Assembly: GCA_964590395.1 (NCBI GenBank)
Contig: CAZPVT010000020.1
Span: 1-64,000, forward strand
Length of the DNA stretch: 64,000 nt
Source of the DNA: JAOABP01 sp964590395
GTDB taxonomy: Bacteria > Hydrothermota > Tepidihabitantia > Tepidihabitantales > Tepidihabitantaceae
Direction: 5' to 3'
Shown: piece by piece, positions 47,954 through 56,996 of the stretch
Layout of the letters: the number at the start of each line of letters is the position of its first letter
Position numbering within the stretch: position 1 is the first letter of the stretch
Notes under the pieces: model-generated
Database searches by the model: none
Told to the model about the DNA's origin: nothing
What the model saw: only the letters and a program-made list of their open reading frames with translations
Made by a program: the position numbers and the translations under genes

Positions 47954-48861
47954 TCACAACCCGCAAGGACATACTCTTTTATTACAAAAGCGTCCTCTCC
48001 TAATATTAACACCGCCGCAATCCAGCGCCCAAGTGGTGCTGGGGGTAAATTGAGAGTAAGACAACTCTGTCCCGTGGCATTCTGCGGAACAGAGTGTTTT
48101 TTAACTGCAGTTAAGCCATCAAATTCCGGTGTGCCCAGATGTTCTAAATTTGGTTGTTGACCCCTGAACCAGGCGGTTAGATACACGCTTAATTCCCCAC
48201 TGCCGCGTATTTCCCATTCGTAGTCAAATACCAGTTTGTTTACTACGCCCCGTAGAAAGGGGGCGATAATTATTGGTCGTTTTTCCAGCAAGGGCTGGAG
48301 TCTTACCTGAGATTCCCGGGCGATTAACTGGACCGTACTTACAACCGGTTCCTCTTCCGGTGTTTCTACCGGTAGCGCGGTGGCAACTGGCTGGGAAACG
48401 TCGTTTAAACCGTAGTTTGCGTCAACTCCGATTTTCGTTTCGATACCGAGGTTGTGAGATTTGATGAAAGATGGGATGTTGCTATTTGCCTGTTGTTCGG
48501 TTAATGCCTTTACCCACTCTTCGTAGGTCTGTTCCCATTTTCCCCGAGCGTGATAAGTACATACCGGTATCAGATTATCAAAGGAGAGTTTACCACCGCG
48601 AGAGAACGGTTGGCGGAGCGTTAGCGTCTGGTAGGGTTGAAAGCAGTTGGGAGCGGAGCAGAAAGCCCCTTTCCGGGCGACTACGATTTGCTCAAGCTCC
48701 AGGGGCCATTTTATGCCGCTGATATAGGCAAAGTGGTCTTCATCCGGCGTTGGTGGATAGTGTTTAGAACGGCAGTGCCGGCAGTTGGTCTTTTCTTTAT
48801 GCTTTAGCCACTCCACCGCCATCGGACGGCCGCAATTAGGACAACAATAGTTCCACAGCAT
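47950..48861 (-). CDS. Zinc-ribbon plus degenerate HNH-like protein
   Basis: 303 residues. The N-terminus is a zinc ribbon (C7PNC10 ... C27RHC30). Residues about 65-110 copy the HNH/treble-clef layout: C68...C73, PFSRGGKLSFDNLIPVC101TYH104ARGK. The catalytic Asp-His that normally precedes PxSxGG is Thr-Leu here, so nuclease activity is unlikely. The C-terminal 150 residues (VFDYEWEIRGSGELSVYLTAWF...) are beta-rich and unrecognised. Expression signals are the strongest in the window: TTGACA-16-TATAAT and AAAGGAGG. It may be an abundant nucleic-acid-binding or structural protein. Confidence 0.6.
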   Translation of the reverse strand: MLWNYCCPNCGRPMAVEWLKHKEKTNCRHCRSKHYPPTPDEDHFAYISGIKWPLELEQIVVARKGAFCSAPNCFQPYQTLTLRQPFSRGGKLSFDNLIPVCTYHARGKWEQTYEEWVKALTEQQANSNIPSFIKSHNLGIETKIGVDANYGLNDVSQPVATALPVETPEEEPVVSTVQLIARESQVRLQPLLEKRPIIIAPFLRGVVNKLVFDYEWEIRGSGELSVYLTAWFRGQQPNLEHLGTPEFDGLTAVKKHSVPQNATGQSCLTLNLPPAPLGRWIAAVLILGEDAFVIKEYVLAGCD

Positions 48862-48884
48862 CTTAACCTCCTTTTAGCAAAATT

Positions 48885-48912
48885 ATTATACTGGTTAAAT
48901 GGTATTTGTCAA
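48885..48912 (-). promoter_or_regulatory. Perfect consensus promoter of zinc-ribbon gene
   Basis: Minus-strand TTGACA at 48907-48912, 16-base spacer, TATAAT at 48885-48890, then AAAGGAGGT five bases before the ATG. The -35 box overlaps the stop codon of the upstream PRTase gene. Confidence 0.65.
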
Positions 48913-49955
48913 TCTGGATTAATTGGCGTGAATGTCAATCTGCGGCGGTGATGCCACTCAGTTGGGTTGTTGAAATAGGAGATTACCTCCTCGTACTCCT
49001 GATCGGTAAGAAAACTAATCTCCTTTGGGATTTTCGGAGACAAGGCAGCCTCCCGGTTTGTAAGCGAGCATAGCCTTACACCATTCTCCGCCAGCTCCTC
49101 TTCTCCTCCCTGCTGTCGGTCGAAGATGACAAAACAGGTATCGATCTTCCCTCCCCATTCTCTGATTTTCTTAATTACCCGGTTTTTTGTCCAGCCATGG
49201 ACCAGCGTATCGTCAACTAATAGGATTTTCTTACGAAAGAGTTCGTGTTGCCGAATTCCTTCAAATGGACTTGCCTCGGGATAACGTAATTCCCGGCGGG
49301 CAAAGAACATCGGCTTGGCAATCTTTTGTGCCAATAGGGCCGCCAGCGCAATGCTACCCGCCTCAATCCCACAGATTACATCAAACCGCAAATTGCGCAC
49401 CAAAAGTGCGCTTGCTGACAGCACAAAATCCAGAACCGAAGGGTAATTAGAAAGTCCCTTTACATCAATATAAATTGGGCTGAAATTACGGTTCTCATCT
49501 ACCTTGAACAACGGTCGCAGGTCGCCGAGGCTGACCTTGATCGCGCCGATCTGCCAGAATATCGCCGCTACTGTTTCGGCGAGGTTTCCGGACATCAGTT
49601 TTCTGATTGTCTCTAAGTCCGGGTTCACGAGCCGCTGTTCACGCAGGAGTCGATAAACTTTATTTGCTTCCTCCTCGTTCAGGTTCACTGCCAGCCTGGT
49701 TTCATTGATATCATATACGATATCTAACCTACCGATTTCACCACTCGCGCCCAATATCCCGTAACTTTCGGCGTTTTCTTCCCGTTCCCGTGGTCCTAAA
49801 CCGGTTGCCCGGGGGTTGATCAATTGTCGGTACACTGCAAAGAAGTCCTTTGCTATATCTTGTGCTTCGCTGTACTCGAGTATAAGGGGGGTGGTAGTAC
49901 GGACAATTTTACCGCTACAGTCTAAGTCGCGCAGGGGAATTTGGCTGAGTTTCAC
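48909..49955 (-). CDS. Orotate-phosphoribosyltransferase-like protein with N-terminal extension
   Basis: 348 residues. Residues about 175-345 form a type I PRTase domain resembling PyrE: FDVICGIEAGSIALAALLAQKIAKP, FFARRELRY, FEGIRQHELFRKKILLVDDTLVHGWTK. The PRPP-binding loop, normally (D/E)DxxTTG, reads DDTLVHG, so PRPP use may be altered. The first 130 residues (IGRLDIVYDINETRLAVNLNEEEA...) have no match I recognise and may bind a ligand or partner. It overlaps coaE by 4 bases and is the last gene of the acpP operon. Orotate as substrate is uncertain. Confidence 0.65.
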   Translation of the reverse strand: MKLSQIPLRDLDCSGKIVRTTTPLILEYSEAQDIAKDFFAVYRQLINPRATGLGPREREENAESYGILGASGEIGRLDIVYDINETRLAVNLNEEEANKVYRLLREQRLVNPDLETIRKLMSGNLAETVAAIFWQIGAIKVSLGDLRPLFKVDENRNFSPIYIDVKGLSNYPSVLDFVLSASALLVRNLRFDVICGIEAGSIALAALLAQKIAKPMFFARRELRYPEASPFEGIRQHELFRKKILLVDDTLVHGWTKNRVIKKIREWGGKIDTCFVIFDRQQGGEEELAENGVRLCSLTNREAALSPKIPKEISFLTDQEYEEVISYFNNPTEWHHRRRLTFTPINPD

Positions 49956-50599
49956 GAAGCGGTCTTTTTTGCCTTAAGTTTTTCCAGTCGATTGGAATAG
50001 AAGTAATTCCAGAGTGCCCGGATTTTCCGCTTTAATTCGGAAATCGAACCGCAGTTTTCTAAGACGAAGTCTGCTTGACGCCAGTATTTGGTATCCGAAC
50101 CTTGCAATTTCAACCGTTGTTGCGCTTCATCGGCGGTTAATCCGGCTTTTGCCAGCCGCGCAATCCGCAGGTGGTCCGGTGCAGTTACTAAGATGGCGAT
50201 GTCCATCTGTTTATGTAATTTCCAAGCGAATAAAAGCGCGGCATCAACCACGACCAGACCCTTTTTTGCTTTGTCAATTTCGGCTTGCAGTCGCTTCAGC
50301 AGTGGCGGATGCATAATGCTGTTCAATTTGTGCAGTGTGACTCTGGAGGCAAAAGCCTTCTTCGCCAGTGCCTTGCGGTCGATCTCGCAGTTGTGGTTGA
50401 GGATATCTTTGCCAAAAGCGGCGAGCAATTTTTTATACGGTTCCCCCCCTTTTTTCAAAAGGTTTTTACCGATCTGATCGGCATCAATGATCCTAGCACC
50501 GTAATGTTTTAATTCGTTTGCCACGGTGGTCTTGCCGGCACCAATGTTACCGCCGATGCCGATCAACAGCCGCTGTTGTGAAAGTTGGCGGTCAAACAT
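49952..50599 (-). CDS. coaE: Dephospho-CoA kinase
   Basis: 215 residues, last step of coenzyme A synthesis: ATP-dependent phosphorylation of the ribose 3'-OH. It shows the Walker A GIGGNIGAGKTTVANEL at the start, the family motif IDADQIGKNLLKKG, and VVVDAALLFAWKLHK with the later RLAKAGLTADEA. In most CoaE proteins the P-loop is GLTGGIGSGKS; here it is GIGGNIGAGKT, still functional in form. A TAATG overlap couples it to etfB. Confidence 0.9.
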   Translation of the reverse strand: MFDRQLSQQRLLIGIGGNIGAGKTTVANELKHYGARIIDADQIGKNLLKKGGEPYKKLLAAFGKDILNHNCEIDRKALAKKAFASRVTLHKLNSIMHPPLLKRLQAEIDKAKKGLVVVDAALLFAWKLHKQMDIAILVTAPDHLRIARLAKAGLTADEAQQRLKLQGSDTKYWRQADFVLENCGSISELKRKIRALWNYFYSNRLEKLKAKKTAS

Positions 50600-51387
50600 T
50601 AAATTACCTTTGCTTGCTCACGGAGTAGTTTGACTAGTTCCGGGACAACCTGGGCGGGTTCACCGTCAAGGATTCTGCCCGCTTGACGAGGCGGTGGTAA
50701 GCGATGCCCCAGACAGATGACTCTTTTACTCAATCCGGCAGGGTTAACCTCCAGGGTTGTTCGGTTCCAAGTCGGGATCTCTTTACGTTTTGCCACCATC
50801 ATCAGTTTGAGGGTGGGATAGCGGGGTTGGAATTTACCTTTCTGGACGGTGATGAGACAGGGGAGTTTGGTGTGGACAATCTCTGTTCCCCCTTCAATTT
50901 CGCGATGGCAAATAATTTCTCCCTGGGCAACCTTTTCGAGAAGAACATCCGGAACAACTGCACAATGGGGCAGGTTAAGAAAATGGGCTATCACCTGAGG
51001 AACCCAAGCCTGGTCATCGTCAATCGCTTGTTTGCCAGTAAGTATCAGGCTAAAGTTCAATCTCTTGATCGCCGTGGCTAACACATAGCCAGTACCCAAC
51101 CCGTCCAAGCCTTCAAATTCCGGGTCCCAGACTTGAATGGTTTCGTCTACCCCCATCGCTAGGGCAGTGCGTAGCGCCATCTTCACCCGTTCCGGTCCAA
51201 GACAGATCGCGGTGATGGTGCCTTTCCCCAGACTTTCCTTGGCCCGTAATGCCATTTCCAGTGCATACTCGTCATAAGGATTGATTACCCACTCAACTTC
51301 ACTGGTGTCCACTAATCCGGTTTGGGGGTTGATCCGGATTTTAGTTTCGGTTGAGGGAACCTGTTTGATACAACAGATGATATTCAT
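50599..51387 (-). CDS. etfB: Electron transfer flavoprotein beta subunit
   Basis: 262 residues. The N-terminal MNIICCIKQVPST, EWVINPYDEYALEMALRAKE, and the AMP-binding region MGVDETIQVWDPEF, LILTGKQAIDDDQAWVPQVIAHFL are standard for EtfB. GGTEIVHTKLPCLITV follows. EtfB pairs with EtfA to pass electrons between acyl-CoA dehydrogenases and a quinone or ferredoxin. No etfA is present in the window, which is unusual, and the neighbours are fatty-acid-synthesis genes. It starts 3 bases after the fabF stop, using a GAGGAG inside the fabF end as ribosome site. Confidence 0.9.
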   Translation of the reverse strand: MNIICCIKQVPSTETKIRINPQTGLVDTSEVEWVINPYDEYALEMALRAKESLGKGTITAICLGPERVKMALRTALAMGVDETIQVWDPEFEGLDGLGTGYVLATAIKRLNFSLILTGKQAIDDDQAWVPQVIAHFLNLPHCAVVPDVLLEKVAQGEIICHREIEGGTEIVHTKLPCLITVQKGKFQPRYPTLKLMMVAKRKEIPTWNRTTLEVNPAGLSKRVICLGHRLPPPRQAGRILDGEPAQVVPELVKLLREQAKVI

Positions 51388-51390
51388 AAT

Positions 51391-52635
51391 CTACTCCTCA
51401 AATGCCTTTACACATAATGAGCAGTTATGCCCGCCAAATCCAAAGGAGTTGGATAGGGCGGCACGGATTTTCATCGCCCTTGGTCCATCTTTGACAAAAT
51501 CAAGGTTGACACCTTCGTCCGATTCTTCAAAGTTCAGAGTTTTGTGGATTTTACTTTCTTTAACCGCAAAAACCGTGGCAATGAATTCCATCGCCCCCGC
51601 CGCGCCCAAACCATGACCGATCATCGATTTGGTGGAGTTAACTGCTATTCTGGAACTGTGCGTGCCAAACACCATATTGATTGCCTTTACTTCAGCAGCA
51701 TCGTTTAAAGGGGTTGATGTGCCATGGGCATTGATGTAGTCGATGTCTTCAGGCTGGAGGCCCGCATCGACTAACGCCTGTCTCATTGCCAGTGCTGCAC
51801 CCAAAGCTTCAGGGTCTGGTGCGGTGATGTGGTAACCATCAGCAGTGGCACCGTAGCCGACAAGTTCACAATAGATCTTTGCCCCACGCCTTTTGGCATG
51901 CTCCAGTTCCTCCAGAATATAGATCGCGCAGCCCTCAGCAATAACAAAACCGTCCCGCTGACGGTCAAAAGGTCTTGACGCCTTCTCGGGTTCATCATTG
52001 CGTTTGGAAAGCGCCCCCATATTAGCAAATGCTGCGACGGTGAATTTGGTAATCGGTGCTTCACTGCCGCCGGCAATCATCACATCGGCATCACCGTGCT
52101 GGATATGTCTCATCGCGACGCCGGTTGCATGCGCACCTGAGGCGCAGGCAGAGACCGAGCAGTAATTCGGACCGCGCAAACCATAAACAATGGCAATCTG
52201 TCCCGCCGCCATATCGGGAATCATCATCGGAATCAGCAATGGTGAGACCGGACGCGGTCCCCGCTGGAGAAAAACCTCATGCTGTTGTTCCCAGGTTGCG
52301 ATTCCGCCCATACCAGAACCGACCACTACCCCAACCCGCTCACGGTCCTCTCTGTTCATGTCCAATTTCGCATCATTAAGCGCTTCTATTACTGCCCACA
52401 AGGCAAACTGGGTAAAGCGGTCGGTTCGCTTAACCAATTTTGCTTCCAAGCGTTCATTGGGGTTAAAGTCCTTCACCTCGGCACCGATCTGCACCGATAG
52501 GTCAGAAGGATCAAAAGCGGTGATGCGGGCGACACCACTTTCCCCCGCAAGCAGATTACCCCACAATGTCTTTACATCGTTGCCCAACGGTGTAATGGCA
52601 CCCAGACCGGTTACAACGACTCGTTTGCCCTTCAT
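51391..52635 (-). CDS. fabF: Beta-ketoacyl-ACP synthase II
   Basis: 414 residues. The Cys-His-His active site of elongating condensing enzymes is complete: Cys164 in SVSACASGAH, His304 in NAHGTSTPLND, and His341 in KSMIGHGLGAAG. The gatekeeper GFGGHN comes near the C-terminus. It condenses malonyl-ACP with acyl-ACP in type II fatty acid synthesis in the cytoplasm. It follows acpP by 36 bases, the classical acpP-fabF order. The ATG has only a weak ribosome site. Confidence 0.96.
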   Translation of the reverse strand: MKGKRVVVTGLGAITPLGNDVKTLWGNLLAGESGVARITAFDPSDLSVQIGAEVKDFNPNERLEAKLVKRTDRFTQFALWAVIEALNDAKLDMNREDRERVGVVVGSGMGGIATWEQQHEVFLQRGPRPVSPLLIPMMIPDMAAGQIAIVYGLRGPNYCSVSACASGAHATGVAMRHIQHGDADVMIAGGSEAPITKFTVAAFANMGALSKRNDEPEKASRPFDRQRDGFVIAEGCAIYILEELEHAKRRGAKIYCELVGYGATADGYHITAPDPEALGAALAMRQALVDAGLQPEDIDYINAHGTSTPLNDAAEVKAINMVFGTHSSRIAVNSTKSMIGHGLGAAGAMEFIATVFAVKESKIHKTLNFEESDEGVNLDFVKDGPRAMKIRAALSNSFGFGGHNCSLCVKAFEE

Positions 52636-52671
52636 CTTATTTTAGCCATTTTGTGACAGTGAATAGGAAGG

Positions 52672-52938
52672 CTAATTACCTGTCCCGCCTTCAGCCGCTT
52701 TCTTTTCTGTCAGTTTTTTTTCCAGGTATTCCACCGCCTTACCAACAGTGGTTAACTGCTGAGAGTCCTCATCAGGAATCTTGATACCGAATTTATCCTC
52801 AAATGCCAATACCAACTCTACGATATCCAGTGAATCGGCACCCAGGTCTTCTTGGAACCGGGCTTCCGGTGTTAATTTACCTGCCGCATCTGGCAGTTTT
52901 TCAGCAATTATCGCCTTCACTTCATCGATTAAAGCCAT
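52672..52938 (-). CDS. acpP: Acyl carrier protein
   Basis: 88 residues, acidic and helical. The phosphopantetheine site is Ser36 in EDLGADSLDIVELV. It carries growing acyl chains for fatty acid synthesis. The C-terminus has about ten extra residues (KKAAEGGTGN) beyond the usual end. A strong GGAGGA lies 3-4 bases before the ATG. It is the first gene of acpP-fabF-etfB-coaE-PRTase. Confidence 0.96.
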   Translation of the reverse strand: MALIDEVKAIIAEKLPDAAGKLTPEARFQEDLGADSLDIVELVLAFEDKFGIKIPDEDSQQLTTVGKAVEYLEKKLTEKKAAEGGTGN

Positions 52939-52970
52939 AAATCCTCCTTACTAAAATGAGTTAGAAATAA

Positions 52971-52998
52971 TATATAAAGATATTTAACCCCAAGTCAA
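52971..52998 (-). promoter_or_regulatory. Promoter of acpP operon
   Basis: Minus-strand TTGACT at 52993-52998, 16-base spacer, TATATA at 52971-52976, then about 32 bases of leader with GGAGGA. Confidence 0.5.
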
Positions 52999-53093
52999 GA
53001 ACAACCATTGTCTATTATTCGACCTCCGTATTGATAAACCATTGTAAAAAGATACAGACTTGATAAACTCTTGACTTAAAATGCCCGTTTGCG

Positions 53094-56000
53094 ATGATTA
53101 GACAACTGATGAACTCCGCTAAGAGAAAGACGCTCCTTTTATATCTATTTGCCATCGGGTTTGCTCCAGGTAGTTGGTTGCCAACCGACAGTATAACCAG
53201 TCGCAACAGTACAGACCAGACCTGCTATAACAATGCCCGCTCAGTTGTTCCTGACCCAAGTGGTAACATCCATGTCACTTGGCGGGGTAAAGCACCGGAT
53301 ACCTTTCAGGTATGGTATTCCTTCTTTGATGTTCGCACCCAGCAGTGGTCAAATGATACGATGATTTCTTCTGGCATTTACAGCGTCGGTGAACCAGCGA
53401 TTGCCTGTGACTCTTCGGGGAATATCTATGTTGCTTGGATAAATAACGGGTTGATAAGAGTAAAGCGTCGGGATGCGGGTAGTGGTGAGTGGTTGTCTGC
53501 GGACAGTTTGCTCATAAATCCTTATGATTCCGCACTCGCTATCGCGATTGATCGTTTCGGGGTACGTCATCTTACCTGGACACAGTTACCGATTAGCGGT
53601 TCTCGCATCTGTTATGTTTCCCATACCGATAGCGGATGGGGTAGAGTTGAGACTGTTGCCACCACAATCGATCTGTTAAATAGCAGACCGGCAATCGCCT
53701 GTTCGCCAGATGGAGAGCTTATGATCAGTTGGCACCAGCGGATAATGCAGTTGGCGGTTCTTTGCCGGCGTCGGATGATGGGCAACTGGTTACCAATTGA
53801 AACGGTTTATAGCCGAACACGGGCGGTTTTTCCCGGAAGTTGTTGGAGTAATGACTCGTTTTTTGTTGCGTTTGTTGTCGGTGAAGAAGATGAGAAAGCG
53901 GTTCTCGTCCGTGCCCGGGGCGATGATGGTTGGGGGGATACGGTTCGAGTCAGTGAGTGGCGGAATGAACATTATTCACCCAGTATCGTCGCTGATGAGG
54001 TGGGTAATATTCACCTCGGTTGGGTGGCTGACCGTAATCCTCAGGTGACTAACCAAATATGTTACCGGAAAAGAGACGCAATCGGAGTCTGGGACACCCT
54101 CCAGGTTTTGACATCAAACAACATTAAACGGGAACGAGTTTCTATCGCGGCAGGTAATGGTAAAGTGCAGATTGCATGGACCGAGATAATTAGCGAAGTT
54201 CTAGGTAGGTCTGCGGTCAGGATGCGACGCTACGAGAGGATTCGGGATGTCGGGGTATTAAGGATTGACCAGCCGAGAGATACATTGGATTCCGCAACAG
54301 TGGTTATGCCGGTCGCTTGGGTTAAAAATTGGGGCGATTTTGGGGCGGAGTCGATTCGTGTTGTTTTCCGGCTAGGTGATTCTTTTCGATTTTCACATAT
54401 CCCCAATCTGGAAATTGGTGATTCAATTCGGGTTGTATTCGATTCATTTTTTGTCAATAGTCGGGGTAATATGCCTATCGCCTGTTCAGTCTGGGTCAGG
54501 GATGATTACAACCCGAACAACAATATTATTCAGGAGAACCTGTTTGTCAGGATCCGGGATGTGGCAGTGGAGAGCGTCATATCACCTAAAGGCAGAGTAG
54601 ATGATACATTGATAACTCCCCGCATCAGGGTTTACAACGCAGGGAATGTAATCGCCCGGTTTTCCGCTGTCTGTTCGATTTTTAACATCACCAGGCAGAC
54701 ATTGTTTCACATTTGCAGCTTGAGTTTACAGCTTGGTCCTCAGGTGCGGAGAGATACCGCTTTTCTCCCATGCCAGGTAATACCCGACAGCTATCTTGTC
54801 CGTTTCAGATTAAAATTGGCGGGTGACAGCAACCGGGGGAATGATACCGCAAGCGTTTTTTTCCGGGTAATAACAAGGGATGTAGGGGTAAGTCAGATCG
54901 TTTCACCTGTTGGTGTGGTTGACTCTGGGGTGATTGGTCAGCCAGTTGTGCTGGTCCGTAATTTTGGTGATGATATAGAAACAATTGCAGTGAGGTTTGC
55001 CATCGGCACAATCTATTTTGATACCATTCTGGTTTGCCTGGCACCGGCAGCGGTGGAGACGGTAAGGTTTAGACCCTGGGTAGCGTTGAACCGTGGTACT
55101 CACTCAGTCCTTTGTTCTACGATGCTTTCTCGAGATAAAAATCCGGCTAATGATAAAATGGTTGATTCAGTATTTGTCCGAGTTAAAGACGCGGGGGTGG
55201 TGGAAATTATCCAGCCGGCGGAGCTTAATAGCCGTGGTGAAATTATTCCTAAGGTGAGGGTTAAAAATTATGGCAGCAGTTCTATCCATCTGCCGGTGTT
55301 TTTTGAGATTAAGGGCAGCGGTCAAAAACCGTTGTATCTTGACCGGGTGCAGGTTGACAGTCTGGCGCCCGATGCGGATACCGTGATAAGTTTTATTTCA
55401 TGGCAGGCAGTAAGTGGTCGCTTTACCGCCACCTGTTTTACTCTTTTGGAAAATGATATGGTGCCGGATAATGATACGTTGTACCGGCAGTTTCGGGTTG
55501 CGAGAAAGGATGTGGCGTTAAGCGCAATTATCGCGCCAGGTGATACCGTTATCGTGGGAGGGATGATACCGAGTGTGGTTGCTACTAATCTGGGTGAAGA
55601 ACGGATCAGTTGCTATTGTTACTGTGGGATTTTTTCTCTGCCCGGGATGGAGATCTGCTATCTTGATTCGGCATCAATTTCCCTTGATGCCGGTGAAACT
55701 AACAACATATCGTTTAATGAGTGGCAGGCGACACCGGGCAGGTATCGGGTAGTTTTTCGTACTGCGTTGGCAGACGATGAAGAGCCGGCAAATGATACAC
55801 TGAGTCGGCTGGTTTATGTGGAATCACTCTCTTATCGGCGCTGGCAGGATCTCGCTCCTATTCCTGCGGGACAAAGAAATAAAAAGGTAAAAGCCGGTGG
55901 CAGTCTTGTCAGCACCAGTAATGGAATTTATGCTCTGAAAGGGGGCGGTTCTAATGAGTGGTATTTCTATGATCCAGGCCGGGGATTATGGTCAGCGAGG

Positions 56001-56996
56001 GCTAATTTACCATTGGGGGCAAACGCTCGGAGGGTGAAAGGTGGTGCAGCCTTAACCTGGGATGGTGGGGATAAAATCTATGCCCTGAAAGGTGGAAACA
56101 GCCGAGAGTTCTGGTGTTATGATCTCACAGCCGACTCCTGGACGGAGTTACCCAGATTGCCGGATTACACCCGAGGTGTAAGGTTCGGTTCTGGGCTCGG
56201 ATATCTACCTAAACCAGATACCGGGAAAATTTTCTGTTTAAAGGGTAGTGGCACAGATGACTTTCTTGTCTACTGGATAAGACAGCAAGAGTGGCATGCC
56301 CGTAGGCCTGTGCCCAGAGACAATCGCGATAGGCCGGTAAAAAGAGGGAGTGCCCTTACCGTTTTAGGGGAGCGAATATTTGTTCTTAAGGGGGGTACAA
56401 ATGAGTTTTATGAGTACCTGCCAGGACGTGATACCTGGATAGTTAGAAGTTTCTTGCCGCTTGGATTCAGGCTGAAAAAGTGTCATACAGGCGCAACGCT
56501 AACCAGCGACGGCAATAGATTTATATATGCTTTCAAAGGGGGAAGGAGCACCGAGTTCTGGCGGTATGATGCGGTGCTGGACTCCTGGGAGGAGTTGGCG
56601 CCGATTCCACCCGGACGCAACTGGCGTCGGGTGGGTGCAGGTGGGGCATTGACATTTTTCGCGGGCAAAATTTATGCGTTCAAAGGCGGTGGTAGTCGGG
56701 AGTTCTGGTGCTATGACCCGAACAGCACAGCATCGTTCCTCCGTGCGCAATCCGGAGCAGATACCGGAATGGTTAAGGTGTCTGATGTAAACAGGCGGTT
56801 AGGGGTAATTCAAGAGGAGAAAATCACGGCTTGTTTTCCACAACCGGATATCCTTGTATTTGACATCACTGGCCGGCGCCGAAATGAACCAGTGCTGGGG
56901 TCTGGGGTTTACTTTATTATCAAATGTGACCAAGTCGCTCCCGGAAAGGTTAGAAAAATTTTAGTGTTAAAAGGAAGATTTAGACCGGGGCGGTGA
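53094..56996 (+). CDS. Giant secreted protein: propeller, five CARDB-like repeats, kelch propeller, sorting CTD
   Basis: 1300 residues with an N-terminal signal (TLLLYLFAIGFAPGSW). Order: a propeller at about 40-380 with blades ending NIHVTW, NIYVAW, VRHLTW, LMISWH, NIHLGW, VQIAW. Next come five CARDB-like Ig domains starting near 385, 488, 595, 699 and 805, each opening with R/KDVGV...I..P and an NxGD/NYG turn. Six kelch-like blades at about 915-1212 follow (YALKGGGSNEWYFYD, YALKGGNSREFWCYD, YAFKGGRSTEFWRYD). A short sorting domain (ILVFDITGRR, GSGVYFII) closes it. It is probably a surface adhesin or scaffold. A TAAAAT box at 53077-53082 gives a leader of only a few bases. Its end overlaps the convergent phosphoesterase by 17 bases. 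Confidence 0.8.
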   Translation: MIRQLMNSAKRKTLLLYLFAIGFAPGSWLPTDSITSRNSTDQTCYNNARSVVPDPSGNIHVTWRGKAPDTFQVWYSFFDVRTQQWSNDTMISSGIYSVGEPAIACDSSGNIYVAWINNGLIRVKRRDAGSGEWLSADSLLINPYDSALAIAIDRFGVRHLTWTQLPISGSRICYVSHTDSGWGRVETVATTIDLLNSRPAIACSPDGELMISWHQRIMQLAVLCRRRMMGNWLPIETVYSRTRAVFPGSCWSNDSFFVAFVVGEEDEKAVLVRARGDDGWGDTVRVSEWRNEHYSPSIVADEVGNIHLGWVADRNPQVTNQICYRKRDAIGVWDTLQVLTSNNIKRERVSIAAGNGKVQIAWTEIISEVLGRSAVRMRRYERIRDVGVLRIDQPRDTLDSATVVMPVAWVKNWGDFGAESIRVVFRLGDSFRFSHIPNLEIGDSIRVVFDSFFVNSRGNMPIACSVWVRDDYNPNNNIIQENLFVRIRDVAVESVISPKGRVDDTLITPRIRVYNAGNVIARFSAVCSIFNITRQTLFHICSLSLQLGPQVRRDTAFLPCQVIPDSYLVRFRLKLAGDSNRGNDTASVFFRVITRDVGVSQIVSPVGVVDSGVIGQPVVLVRNFGDDIETIAVRFAIGTIYFDTILVCLAPAAVETVRFRPWVALNRGTHSVLCSTMLSRDKNPANDKMVDSVFVRVKDAGVVEIIQPAELNSRGEIIPKVRVKNYGSSSIHLPVFFEIKGSGQKPLYLDRVQVDSLAPDADTVISFISWQAVSGRFTATCFTLLENDMVPDNDTLYRQFRVARKDVALSAIIAPGDTVIVGGMIPSVVATNLGEERISCYCYCGIFSLPGMEICYLDSASISLDAGETNNISFNEWQATPGRYRVVFRTALADDEEPANDTLSRLVYVESLSYRRWQDLAPIPAGQRNKKVKAGGSLVSTSNGIYALKGGGSNEWYFYDPGRGLWSARANLPLGANARRVKGGAALTWDGGDKIYALKGGNSREFWCYDLTADSWTELPRLPDYTRGVRFGSGLGYLPKPDTGKIFCLKGSGTDDFLVYWIRQQEWHARRPVPRDNRDRPVKRGSALTVLGERIFVLKGGTNEFYEYLPGRDTWIVRSFLPLGFRLKKCHTGATLTSDGNRFIYAFKGGRSTEFWRYDAVLDSWEELAPIPPGRNWRRVGAGGALTFFAGKIYAFKGGGSREFWCYDPNSTASFLRAQSGADTGMVKVSDVNRRLGVIQEEKITACFPQPDILVFDITGRRRNEPVLGSGVYFIIKCDQVAPGKVRKILVLKGRFRPGR

